A DNA stretch of 47,234 nucleotides, taken from an uncultured Actinomyces sp. (GTDB lineage Bacteria; Actinomycetota; Actinomycetes; Actinomycetales; Actinomycetaceae). The notes beneath the pieces were generated by a model. It saw only the letters and a list, made by a program, of their open reading frames with translations, was not told where the DNA came from and ran no database searches. The translations under genes were made by a program, and so were the position numbers. Below are positions 27,285-36,199 of the stretch, piece by piece; the first letter of the stretch is position 1, and each line of letters starts with the position of its first letter. The DNA lies in the NCBI GenBank assembly GCA_946998115.1, contig CAMPYB010000007.1:1-47234 (forward strand). The letters run 5' to 3'.

Positions 27285-28349
27285 TTACAAACACGGACGT
27301 TGTAAAGACATAGATGAATCAGGACCAAAACAAAGAGGAGATGGCATGACACCTGAACGCACCAAATTTGAACCCAAAGCAGCGATTTGAGCACCATTAT
27401 CCGTGCAAAAACGCAAAGGTGGCATTCTCACAATTAAACCTGCATTATTTGCGCGTTCAACAAGTAATTGCCTCAACCTAGAATTAGCACTATATCCGCC
27501 TCCGACAACAATAGTGTCACAATCGAACTCTTTACAAGCCTCAACAGCTTTCGCAGTCAAAGAATCATTTACAGCTTCACTAAAACCAGCACAAATATTT
27601 TCCACAGGCAAATCCGCACCTGAAGCATTCAACATTTCAACATATCTTGCCACAGCAGTTTTCAAACCTGAAAAAGAAAAATTATGGCGATGCCTATATT
27701 TATCTTTACCTGCAGCAAGCCCCCTAGGAAATACTATAGCTTCACGATCACCAAGACATGCAAGACGATCCACATGAGGACCTCCTGGATAAGGCAAACC
27801 CACAAGTCTGCCCACTTTATCAAAAGCTTCACCAGCCGCATCATCAAGAGTTCCACCAAGCTCAACAATATCCTTAGCGATATCATTAATCAACAATAAA
27901 TTTGAATGCCCTCCTGAAACAATCAATCCTATAAAACGCTCAGGAAAAGGACCATCCACCAATTCATCAACACACAAATGACCAATAACGTGATTTACGC
28001 CATAAATAGGTTTATTCAAACAAACCGCTAAAGCTTTAGCGGCAGAAATACCAACAGTTAAAGAACCAACTAGACCAGGACCAGCACTACAAGCTATAGC
28101 ATCAATTTGTGACAAATCAACATTAGTTTTTTCTAAAACAGAACTCAAAGTCGGTAGAAAAGATTCAAGATGTGCGCGTGAAGCAATTTCAGGAATAATA
28201 CCACCAAACCGAGCATGTTCATTCATAGAAGAAGCAGTCACATCAGCAAGCAAATCCCTACCTTTGACCAAAGCTACACCAGTTTCGTCACAAGTAGACT
28301 CGATACCCAATACTAACGGCTCATCTTTTTCATAAAAATTAGATGACAT
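27285..28349 (-). CDS. tsaD: tRNA N6-threonylcarbamoyladenosine transferase TsaD
   Basis: TsaD transfers the threonylcarbamoyl group to A37 of ANN-decoding tRNAs, working with TsaB and TsaE. The ASKHA fold is evident. It starts with GIESTCDETGVAL and has the metal ligands His120 and His124 (GVNHVIGH). The nucleotide-binding VSGGHSNLLL and the C-terminal FCTDNGAQIA, which holds the third ligand, are also present. At 354 residues it is normal. Its partners tsaB and tsaE lie upstream on the same strand, separated by rimI and the sdhAB pair. Confidence 0.97.
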   Translation of the reverse strand: MSSNFYEKDEPLVLGIESTCDETGVALVKGRDLLADVTASSMNEHARFGGIIPEIASRAHLESFLPTLSSVLEKTNVDLSQIDAIACSAGPGLVGSLTVGISAAKALAVCLNKPIYGVNHVIGHLCVDELVDGPFPERFIGLIVSGGHSNLLLINDIAKDIVELGGTLDDAAGEAFDKVGRLVGLPYPGGPHVDRLACLGDREAIVFPRGLAAGKDKYRHRHNFSFSGLKTAVARYVEMLNASGADLPVENICAGFSEAVNDSLTAKAVEACKEFDCDTIVVGGGYSANSRLRQLLVERANNAGLIVRMPPLRFCTDNGAQIAALGSNLVRSGVMPSPLCFGPDSSMSLQRPCL

Positions 28350-28567
28350 TTACATCTCACTTCCGTATCGCTTCTGCGCTTATAATTTCTATAAATTCTA
28401 TTAATATATTTTAACAATCAACATATTCCTAACAAGTAATATTACTCTTGTCAAAAATAAAACACTAAAAATTATTCCAAAATCACTTTTTAAAACACAA
28501 CCTTAAATTTAACACAATAAATTATTACAAATACGCGCGGAACTGAATATAAATTAGATTGCTACAA

Positions 28568-29311
28568 TTACAAATCGTCCAAAAATGCCATACTCAAACT
28601 TTCATTTGCATCAATGATAGTTTGCAAAGGTATACCTTTAGGACAAGCAAGTGTGCATTCGCCATAATTATCACAAGGGCCGAAACCTTCCTCATCATGC
28701 TGATCAATCATTTTTTGAACGCGTTCGAGATTCTCATTTTCCCCTTGAGGCAAATATCCTAAATGCATAATCTTGGCAGCAGTAAACAGCATTGCTGAAG
28801 CATTAGGACAAGCTACAACACAAGCTCCACAACCTATACAAGTAGCCGCTACAAAAGCTTTATCAGCTCTTTCTTTAGAAACAGGTATAGTGTGAGCTTC
28901 TGGAGCATCACCAACATTTACATTAATGTATCCACCAGCTTGCACTATACGATCAAATGCAGACCTATCAACAATTAAATCTTTTACGATAGGAAATGCT
29001 CCAACTCTCCAAGGCTCAACAGTTATACAATCACCGTCTTTGAAATTTCTCATATGTAACTGGCAGGTTGTTGTAAGCTCAGCCCCATTAGTTTTACCAT
29101 TTATCAAAATACCACACTGCCCACAAATACCTTCACGGCAATCGTCATCAAAAGCTACAGGTTCTTCACCTCGTAAAAACAATTCTTCATTCAAAACATC
29201 AAGCATCTCAAGAAAAGACATATGCTCAGTAACACCGCACAACTCATACTCGTGCATAGAGCCCGGTTCATTTGCAGAATTTTGTCTCCAAATCCTCAAT
29301 TTAATATTCAC
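28568..29311 (-). CDS. sdhB: Succinate dehydrogenase/fumarate reductase iron-sulfur subunit
   Basis: SdhB/FrdB carries electrons between the flavin subunit and the quinone site. The [2Fe-2S] ligands are Cys58, Cys63, Cys66 and Cys83 (CREGICGQC). The [4Fe-4S]/[3Fe-4S] ligands lie in Cys158-161-164-168 (CIGCGACVVACP) and Cys213, Cys219, Cys223 (CTLACPKG). At 247 residues it is of normal length. The start is a GTG overlapping the sdhA stop (GTGA), preceded by GAG at six bases, so the two subunits are translationally coupled. No cytochrome b subunit gene adjoins. The direction of catalysis in the cell cannot be told from sequence. Confidence 0.95.
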   Translation of the reverse strand: MNIKLRIWRQNSANEPGSMHEYELCGVTEHMSFLEMLDVLNEELFLRGEEPVAFDDDCREGICGQCGILINGKTNGAELTTTCQLHMRNFKDGDCITVEPWRVGAFPIVKDLIVDRSAFDRIVQAGGYINVNVGDAPEAHTIPVSKERADKAFVAATCIGCGACVVACPNASAMLFTAAKIMHLGYLPQGENENLERVQKMIDQHDEEGFGPCDNYGECTLACPKGIPLQTIIDANESLSMAFLDDL

Positions 29312-31326
29312 TTGTAACTCCGCTTTTTCATCTGCGCTTTTTCATATACCAAATATTCTTTATGCAAAATTGGTGCGCTATCAGGAGAAAATTCCCAAGC
29401 AGCAACATAAGCAAAATCATTGTCGTTTCTTAGCGCTTCACCATCTTGAGTTTGAGACTCCGCACGAAAATGACTACCACAGGATTCTTTTCTATGCAAA
29501 GCATCAATACAAACTAATTCAGCTAACTCTAAAAAGTCAACTAGCCTACCAGCTCTCTCTAAAGATTGATTTAAATTATCACTGCTACCTAATATTTTTA
29601 TTTCTTTCCAAAACCTTTTACGCAATTGTCTTATCTGCTCTATCGCTTCTTTCAAGCCCTCTTCAGTTCTGTTTATACCACATTTTTCCCATAAAATATT
29701 ACCTAATTCGCGGTGAAAACTATCTACAGAACGTTTACCATCAATAGACATCAAATCATTTATAAGCTTTTTAGTTTTAGAAACAGCTTCTATAACCTCG
29801 CTGTTAGATTCGTCAAAATGCTCAATAGGTTCACATAAATAATTAGTAATAGTATTAGGTAAAATAAAATATCCATCAGCAAGACCTTGCATTAACCCTG
29901 ATGCGCCTAATCTATTTGCTCCATGATCTGAAAAATTAGCTTCACCAATAACAAATAAACCGTCAATTGTTGACTGCAAATCATATCCTACCCAAGTACC
30001 ACCCATAGTGTAATGAGCAGCAGGGTATATACGCATAGGGACTTGATAAGGATCTTCTCCAGTTATGCGCTTATACATATCAAATAAATTACCGTATTTT
30101 TCATCCAATATTTTTTTCCCAACATTTTTTATAGCATCAGCAAAGTCAAGATATACTCCTCTGCCAGTTGGGCCAACGCCTAAACCTTTATCACAAATAT
30201 TTTTAGCTTGTCTTGAAGCAATATCTCTTGGAACTAAATTACCATATGTAGGATATAATCTTTCCAAATAGTAATCACGATCCTGTTCAGGAATGTCATT
30301 AGGATTTTTGCTACAATCATCTTTATTTTTGGGAACCCAAATTCTAGCATCGTTTCTTAAAGATTCGCTCATAAGCGTAAGTTTTGATTGAAAATCACCA
30401 GAAACAGGAATGCAAGTTGGATGTATCTGAACAAAACAAGGATTAGCAAACAAAGCACCTTTTTTATAGGCACGCCAAATAGCAGTAGCATTACAACCGA
30501 CAGCATTAGTTGAAAGAAAAAATATATTAGCATATCCTCCAGTGGCAAGCACTACAGCATCAGCTAAATAAGGTTTTATTTCCCCAGTTACCATGTCACG
30601 AGTGACAATTCCACGTGCTTTACCATTAGCTACTATTAAATCTAACATTTCGTGCCTACTATAAGTTTTTACAGTACCAGCATGCACTTGACGTTCAAGA
30701 GCTTGATAAGCACCTAAAAGAAGCTGTTGACCAGTTTGTCCTCTAGCGTAAAAAGTTCGCGCAACTTTTGTCCCACCGAAAGAACGAGTATCCAATAAAC
30801 CATTATATTCCCTAGCAAATGGAACACCTTGAGCAACGCAATGATCTATAATACTTGAACTTATTTCAGCTAGTCTATAAACATTATCTTCCCTAGCTCT
30901 ATAGTCCCCTCCTTTTATCGTATCGTTGAAAAGCCTTTCAACACAATCGCCATCATTACGATAATTTTTAGAAGCATTTATGCCACCTTGTGCGGCTATA
31001 GAATGAGCTCTACGTGGAGAATCTTGATAGAAAAATGTTTTAACATTATACCCTGCTTCACCTAAAGTTGCTGCAGCTGAGCTACCTGCCAAACCAGTTC
31101 CAACAACTATAATATTCTTTTTCTTCCTATCTTCAAGAGGAATTTTCTTAGCAGATGCTTTATATTCTTCCCATCTTCTTTCAAGAGGAACATTATGCAT
31201 AGAAGCAGTGTCCGCAATATCATCTCCAAGACAGTAATAATCTAAATTATTATTTTCAGAACATGAAATACTTGAAGAATCTGAATTATCCAAAATGTTT
31301 GAAACCTCTATATTATTTTTCTTCAT
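29308..31326 (-). CDS. sdhA: Succinate dehydrogenase/fumarate reductase flavoprotein subunit
   Basis: SdhA/FrdA oxidises succinate or reduces fumarate using covalent FAD. The FAD-binding VVGTGLAGSSAAATLGEAG and the flavinylation region RRAHSIAAQGGINASKNY are present. So are the substrate-site FVQIHPTCIP, the GQTGQQLL segment and the C-terminal HGANRLGASGLMQ. The sequence type matches the class with a single di-haem cytochrome b (SdhC), whose gene normally lies directly upstream; here the upstream gene is rimI. A frame extends to an ATG at 31353, but the ATG at 31324-31326 follows GGTGAG; the start is uncertain. About 30 low-complexity Ser/Asn/Asp residues follow the start. Confidence 0.94.
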   Translation of the reverse strand: MKKNNIEVSNILDNSDSSSISCSENNNLDYYCLGDDIADTASMHNVPLERRWEEYKASAKKIPLEDRKKKNIIVVGTGLAGSSAAATLGEAGYNVKTFFYQDSPRRAHSIAAQGGINASKNYRNDGDCVERLFNDTIKGGDYRAREDNVYRLAEISSSIIDHCVAQGVPFAREYNGLLDTRSFGGTKVARTFYARGQTGQQLLLGAYQALERQVHAGTVKTYSRHEMLDLIVANGKARGIVTRDMVTGEIKPYLADAVVLATGGYANIFFLSTNAVGCNATAIWRAYKKGALFANPCFVQIHPTCIPVSGDFQSKLTLMSESLRNDARIWVPKNKDDCSKNPNDIPEQDRDYYLERLYPTYGNLVPRDIASRQAKNICDKGLGVGPTGRGVYLDFADAIKNVGKKILDEKYGNLFDMYKRITGEDPYQVPMRIYPAAHYTMGGTWVGYDLQSTIDGLFVIGEANFSDHGANRLGASGLMQGLADGYFILPNTITNYLCEPIEHFDESNSEVIEAVSKTKKLINDLMSIDGKRSVDSFHRELGNILWEKCGINRTEEGLKEAIEQIRQLRKRFWKEIKILGSSDNLNQSLERAGRLVDFLELAELVCIDALHRKESCGSHFRAESQTQDGEALRNDNDFAYVAAWEFSPDSAPILHKEYLVYEKAQMKKRSYK

Positions 31327-31509
31327 ACTCACCACGAACCACCAAAAAAGCATAATATCACAAATAGATTGAATACTATTAAATATATTACGAATAAATA
31401 TTAAAACAAAATTCGACTATTATTCAAACAGTATTACAAACCAAATATTATTTTCAACAATTTTTCAATAACACTTTAATTAAGATAGCAATATCATATT
31501 ATAAAATTT

Positions 31510-32004
31510 TTATATCTTGTCCAAAATTTCACTTCCAATAATACCAATATCGTTTATACTCTTTTTCATGATTATCGCATTTTCAAGAGGGTTTTTATAA
31601 TAATTTTTTCTAATACTGATCTTATGAAAACCATGTTTTTCATATAATCTAATTGCATTAATATTATTTTCTCGAACTTCCAAAAAAATATTTCTAAGCT
31701 TTTTTTCCATAGCCTTACCAATTATATTATCTAATATTTTTGAGCAATATCCCATCTTTCTATAATTATTTTTAACTGCGATAGTCATCAGATCACTGTC
31801 CATAAATAAGCTAATTCCACCCCATGCAATTAGCTCATCATCTTTAAAAATACCAACATAATATCTGTCTTTATTCAAAATTTCATTTTCACATATCTTG
31901 AATGACCACGATTCATATGAACCAAAAATTTCTTTTTCATTATCATAAAATTGTTCAATGTCTTTTCGTTCTAGTGGCCTCAAAATCACATTCAACTTTT
32001 CCAA
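31510..32004 (-). CDS. rimI: GNAT acetyltransferase, RimI type (ribosomal protein N-terminal acetylation)
   Basis: RimI acetylates the N-terminal alanine of ribosomal protein bS18. The GNAT core is visible: the acetyl-CoA loop region AVKNNYRKMGYCSKIL (about 76-91) and NAIRLYEKHGFHK (about 119-131). The Q/RxxGxG/A loop is degenerate here (NYRKMGYCSK). At 164 residues the length fits. Its place between tsaB and tsaD is the standard actinobacterial order and is the main reason for choosing RimI over another GNAT protein. No ATG lies near the start; a TTG at 32002-32004 is assumed, with other TTG/GTG codons close by. Confidence 0.83.
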   Translation of the reverse strand: MEKLNVILRPLERKDIEQFYDNEKEIFGSYESWSFKICENEILNKDRYYVGIFKDDELIAWGGISLFMDSDLMTIAVKNNYRKMGYCSKILDNIIGKAMEKKLRNIFLEVRENNINAIRLYEKHGFHKISIRKNYYKNPLENAIIMKKSINDIGIIGSEILDKI

Positions 32005-32204
32005 AATGCTCTTTCTAAAATATTTAATAAAAACACAACAATTTCTCGTGAATCATAATTCACTTTATAAGTATTACTATAATTATTTTATATACTACCT
32101 ATTTTATTATTATAAATTTTATTTCACACTAACTTTCCAAACATGTTATTTTTCCTTTAAGCAAGATATACCCATATATCACTATAGTTTGAAAAGCAAC
32201 CAAA

Positions 32205-32921
32205 TTATTTAACAGCTTTAGGCATACAAACGTCAGGACGACGTAAATACATTGGATCTATTTTATTAATATTTACACCATTTTTCTCCCGATAATATGC
32301 GATTTTTGCCATATAAGACGAATCCACAAACATTGGAGCATCTTTTTCAACAGGAAACAAATCATTATATTTCATGCATCCTTGTCCAACATTTACTATT
32401 GGTGAATTCAAACAGCTCTTCTCGCTAAAAGCATTTTTCACATCTAAAAGAGCTTCTTCCGGCTTATTCACTTTAACATCAAACACAGGCAACACATCAT
32501 TCATTCCATTTTTTGTGTATATACAATAATATATTTCTTTTCTTTTCGCATCAGTTGCAACAAAAATTTTATTCACATCTGGGAATTGTTCAAAACCTTG
32601 TAAAGCTAATATATCTAATGCACAAATTCCAACTATAGGAACATTTGCAATTTTAGCTATAATTCTAGATGTTACAAGTCCTGCTCGAAGCCCAGTAAAT
32701 GGAGCTGGACCTATTGAACAAACCACTTTATCTATTTTTGCTTCTAATATGTTTTGCACTCCAAGTGCTTTTAAAATCTCTTCAAGCATTACTGCCAATT
32801 TTTCACCATGCATTTGGCTATCCGACATCTCTTTTTTTACTATAGTAGTAAAAGTATTTTCAGCCCTATCTACTACTGACATGCTTGCACCATTAGATGT
32901 GTCTAAACATAAATATCTCAT
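32205..32921 (-). CDS. tsaB: tRNA threonylcarbamoyladenosine biosynthesis protein TsaB
   Basis: TsaB is the inactive TsaD paralogue that forms a heterodimer with it. The N-terminal ASKHA signature MRYLCLDTSNGASMSVVD and the CSIGPAPFTGLRAGLVT stretch (about 86-103) identify it, with HGEKLAVMLEEIL in between. Length is 238 residues. GGTGA precedes the ATG. It lies 71 bases after tsaE and about 200 bases before rimI; that gap is AT-rich and contains only a small hairpin (GTGAAT/ATTCAC). Confidence 0.93.
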   Translation of the reverse strand: MRYLCLDTSNGASMSVVDRAENTFTTIVKKEMSDSQMHGEKLAVMLEEILKALGVQNILEAKIDKVVCSIGPAPFTGLRAGLVTSRIIAKIANVPIVGICALDILALQGFEQFPDVNKIFVATDAKRKEIYYCIYTKNGMNDVLPVFDVKVNKPEEALLDVKNAFSEKSCLNSPIVNVGQGCMKYNDLFPVEKDAPMFVDSSYMAKIAYYREKNGVNINKIDPMYLRRPDVCMPKAVK

Positions 32922-32992
32922 TTTTCACCCACGTTTATCGCTATTATTATTTATAAAATTTTATGAAAACTGTTATAAACAAATAAATATTA

Positions 32993-33520
32993 CTATAACA
33001 AGTTACCTAGTTCTTCTTTTTCCCACCTGACACCATAAGCTGTTATTTTTATTATTCTATTACTATCTTCTATATTCGATAAATCCACTATCTTCTTTCC
33101 ATTGACAATATCCTGTTTAATATTCACATCTTGTTTTCTGGAAATTTTTATTTCAAGTCTAGATTGTGCCATATTCTCAACTTTCCCTTCACCCCACTCT
33201 ATTACAGTTACAGCTTCATGAATAGTTGAATCTAAATCTAAAGTCTCTAAATCTTCAATACCATTTATTCTATAAGCATCCACATGTATCAAATCAGGAC
33301 CTGAATTTAAACTAGGATGTACTCTAGCAACTATAAATGTAGGTGAAGATATTTGTCCTGAAACTTTCATTCCTTCACCTATTCCTTTAGTGAATGTAGT
33401 TTTACCTGCACCTAAATCGCCTGACAACATAACAAGATCGCCTTTTTGCAATTTTGCAGATAAATTTTTCGCAATAGTTTGCGTTTGCTCAACATTTTTT
33501 GCAATATAAGTAACAGTCAT
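32993..33520 (-). CDS. tsaE: tRNA threonylcarbamoyladenosine biosynthesis ATPase TsaE
   Basis: TsaE is the small P-loop ATPase needed to reset the TsaBD complex between cycles. The Walker A motif is GDLGAGKTT at 34-42. The motifs SSPTFIVARV (about 58-67) and HVDAYRI (about 79-85) complete the family pattern, and VIEWGEG (about 106-112) is the third conserved block. Length is 175 residues, slightly longer than many relatives because of a polar C-terminal tail. It sits between alr and tsaB, as in most actinobacteria. Confidence 0.95.
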   Translation of the reverse strand: MTVTYIAKNVEQTQTIAKNLSAKLQKGDLVMLSGDLGAGKTTFTKGIGEGMKVSGQISSPTFIVARVHPSLNSGPDLIHVDAYRINGIEDLETLDLDSTIHEAVTVIEWGEGKVENMAQSRLEIKISRKQDVNIKQDIVNGKKIVDLSNIEDSNRIIKITAYGVRWEKEELGNLL

Positions 33521-33564
33521 ATTCTCTCATTTATCTCTTACCACATTTATTTAATTTACACATC

Positions 33565-34782
33565 TTAATTATCATAAACATATTTAGTTGCCATACGATT
33601 ATTATTTATCATATTAACTAATATTTCATAATTTATAGTTTGCGCTACTTCAGCCATTTCATCAGCACTATTTTTTTCTCCAAGCACAACTGCAATATCT
33701 GAAACTTTTACGCAATCAAGATTTTCCCCAAGATCAACCATAAATTGATCCATACATATGCGTCCAATTTGTTTATATAATTTACCTTTAATTTCCACTT
33801 TCCAATTATTAGAAATAATTCTAGGTATACCATCAGCATATCCTATAGGAATTATCGCTATATAGCTATCTTTTTTAAGAGTATATGTTCCGCCATAAGA
33901 AATTTTTGATCCAGCACACATTTTTTTAATCTGCACTATTTTAGCTTGCACTGTCATAACTGGTTTTATATGCAATTCTTCTGATGTAATTCTACTTGGA
34001 TTAGGCGATAAACCGTACATTATTATTCCTGCACGAACCATATCATAATGAGAATTAGGATGAAATAAAATCCCTGATGAAGCACCTAAATGTTTGTATT
34101 CTATTTCTAGATTATTTTTATTACAAATTTTTATTGCTTTTTCAAATTTATTTATTTGCTCGTTAGTATAATCATTGTCAATCTCATCAGCACAAGCTAA
34201 ATGCGAAAATAAACCAACGATTTTCACTTTTTCTATAATTTTTATTTTGTCTATAACTTCTTGTAAATTTTGCCAAGATACACCTGCGCGCCCCATACCT
34301 GTATCAATTTTTATATGAACGCGTATTTGAATATTTTTTCCAGCCATAGTTGTATTTAAATTTTCAGAAGCTTTTTTCAACGCATCAATTTGCTGTAAAT
34401 TAGATATAGATATGTCTATATTGTTCTCAGCGAGTATCTGTATATCTTTTTCTGCAATATCATATATCCAACATAATATTTTAGGTGATATATTATTTAC
34501 ACTAGTTTTATCAGCACTATTTACATTATTCCCAATTTGCTGTTTATTCAAAAATTGTCTCAATTTAATAGCTTCTATAGCAGTAGCAACACCAAAAAAA
34601 TCTACACCATTTTTCATACAAGTTAATGCTATATCTTCCATACCGTGCCCATAAGCATCCGCTTTTACTACAGCAAGAATTTTAGTATTTTTTAGATACT
34701 TTTTTATTTGGAGCAGATTATGTTCAAAAGAAGACAAATTAATTATTTTTTCAATCAGAGGTTGTACTGTAACATAATTCAT
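33565..34782 (-). CDS. alr: Alanine racemase
   Basis: Alr makes D-alanine for peptidoglycan with pyridoxal phosphate. The catalytic lysine is Lys40 in AVVKADAYGHG, and the opposing catalytic tyrosine is Tyr296 in KISYGGTY. Other family landmarks are RVHIKIDTGMGRAG, RAGIIMYGLSP and GRICMDQFMVD. At 405 residues it is slightly long because of an Asn/Ser-rich insertion at about 81-98. It is first of the conserved alr-tsaE-tsaB-rimI run and lies 45 bases from the upstream SDR gene. Confidence 0.96.
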   Translation of the reverse strand: MNYVTVQPLIEKIINLSSFEHNLLQIKKYLKNTKILAVVKADAYGHGMEDIALTCMKNGVDFFGVATAIEAIKLRQFLNKQQIGNNVNSADKTSVNNISPKILCWIYDIAEKDIQILAENNIDISISNLQQIDALKKASENLNTTMAGKNIQIRVHIKIDTGMGRAGVSWQNLQEVIDKIKIIEKVKIVGLFSHLACADEIDNDYTNEQINKFEKAIKICNKNNLEIEYKHLGASSGILFHPNSHYDMVRAGIIMYGLSPNPSRITSEELHIKPVMTVQAKIVQIKKMCAGSKISYGGTYTLKKDSYIAIIPIGYADGIPRIISNNWKVEIKGKLYKQIGRICMDQFMVDLGENLDCVKVSDIAVVLGEKNSADEMAEVAQTINYEILVNMINNNRMATKYVYDN

Positions 34783-34827
34783 TATTGTCTCATCCTTTTA
34801 TATTAATTTCGTAACAAAATATATATT

Positions 34828-35637
34828 TTAGTATTGCGTTGAAGATCTGGAATGACCCGCGAATTTTCTTACTATACTTTTAGGAGCAAATTTCAATAAT
34901 ACATATACTATCTTATATTTCATAGTTGGTACTACTATGATTTTATTCTGAGCAATTCCTTTTAATGAATCTTCTACTACTTTTCTTGGAGTGCACCAAA
35001 AGCCCGGAAAATATTTCACATTTTTCAATCCTTTAACTGAATGAAAATTTGTTTTCACAAGACCTGGACAAAGTGCCGAAACAGCTATGTTATATTCTTT
35101 CAGTTCTGTAGCTAACGATTGAGTAAAAGTAACAACCCATGATTTAGCTGCGGCATATGTTCCCATAGCTGTAAAAGCCGCAATTGAAGCAACATTTATT
35201 ATAGCTCCACGTTTTCTTTCTATCATACTTTGCACTGCGGCGTGAGTAAGTAATAGCACAGCCTCCACCATTACTTTCAAAGCATATATTTCTCGTTGCC
35301 TATCTCCACCAACAAAAGGTTGTGCAACTGCGAAACCAGCATTATTAATCAGCAAATCTATAGGTTTATCAGTATTTTCTATTCTTTTTATAACAGTATC
35401 CAAATCGTTTTTAACTGATAAATCTGCAGCAATCACTTCAACTTCTACAGCAGCTTTTTGCCTAATTTGTTGCGCAAGCTTTTCCAGTTTTTCAGCATTA
35501 GTAGAAACCATAACTAAATTATGACCATTAGTTGCTAATTGCCAACAATATTCTTCACCTATACCACTTGAAGCCCCAGTTACCAAAGCTCTACCTATTC
35601 TGTTTTTATCACAAAATATTTCACGGTTTAAACTCAT
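34828..35637 (-). CDS. Short-chain dehydrogenase/reductase family oxidoreductase
   Basis: A classical SDR: the cofactor loop TGASSGIG near the N-terminus, NNAG, a catalytic serine in VASIAAF and YAAAK as the YxxxK catalytic pair. The residue after the second beta strand is not a clear acidic switch (VMVSTNAEKL), which suggests NADP(H). The substrate cannot be predicted. The frame is open back to a GTG at 35766, giving 312 residues with a Trp/Lys-rich N-terminus. The ATG at 35635-35637 gives the usual 269 residues. Neither has a convincing ribosome-binding site, so the start is uncertain. Confidence 0.85.
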   Translation of the reverse strand: MSLNREIFCDKNRIGRALVTGASSGIGEEYCWQLATNGHNLVMVSTNAEKLEKLAQQIRQKAAVEVEVIAADLSVKNDLDTVIKRIENTDKPIDLLINNAGFAVAQPFVGGDRQREIYALKVMVEAVLLLTHAAVQSMIERKRGAIINVASIAAFTAMGTYAAAKSWVVTFTQSLATELKEYNIAVSALCPGLVKTNFHSVKGLKNVKYFPGFWCTPRKVVEDSLKGIAQNKIIVVPTMKYKIVYVLLKFAPKSIVRKFAGHSRSSTQY

Positions 35638-35766
35638 TTTGTTATTTGTATCAGCTATTTGAAGATGATTCGGATTAATATTTTTACTATTGTCTTTAAA
35701 CACAGCAACCCATTTCCTGACTACTATTTTTATAATATTACTTAGTTTTAAATACCACCAGTCCAC

Positions 35767-36199
35767 TTATGATACATTTACATATACACTATCATAGTCA
35801 TGTTAATTATTATAAATATTTAATTGCGCTAATTGAAAAGAGATAGATAGCTCTAATATTATTTTCAATATAAACAAAAACTGTCACACGCAATTATTTT
35901 CTGTTGCTTCTACTAAGCTACTGCTCAGATTACATGTTGCACACATCCAATAAATAAAGCGAAACATAAATTTATTGTTCATTAGATGCATTAGATATTT
36001 TTTATATTATTGCATCCTAGTAAAAATTTATAATTAATTATGCAAATAATAATTGATATGCAAGAACACTGTTATAAGAAAATTTATTTGAAAAAATCTA
36101 AATATATACACTAGATAAATTTAAAAAGAAGCCTACTTTCGCTCATTTACTTAGTAGACTTCTTTTTTTATAATTCAAAAAATTCAGCTAATTTTATTA
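35767..36199. other. Intergenic region upstream of the SDR gene
   Basis: This stretch of over 400 bases has no open frame that I would support. It contains a small inverted repeat (ATTGAAAA at 35832-35839 with TTTTCAAT at 35862-35869). A short, less AT-rich patch lies at about 35881-35960 with no recognised RNA fold. The clpB terminator is at its left end. Confidence 0.45.
36124..36166 (-). terminator. Intrinsic terminator of clpB
   Basis: AAAAGAAGCCTACT and AGTAGACTTCTTTT pair as a 14-bp stem with one mismatch around a 15-base loop. On the minus strand the stem ends in a T-run (CTTCTTTTTAAATTT). It lies 34 bases past the clpB stop. Confidence 0.82.

Noticed and set aside
28926..29747. 273-codon plus-strand frame over sdhA/sdhB
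   Set aside because: It is antisense to two intact, conserved proteins and shows no domain.
35881..35960. Small RNA gene in the less AT-rich patch upstream of the SDR gene
   Set aside because: No stable fold, promoter or terminator could be recognised by eye. Noted only as part of the intergenic entry.
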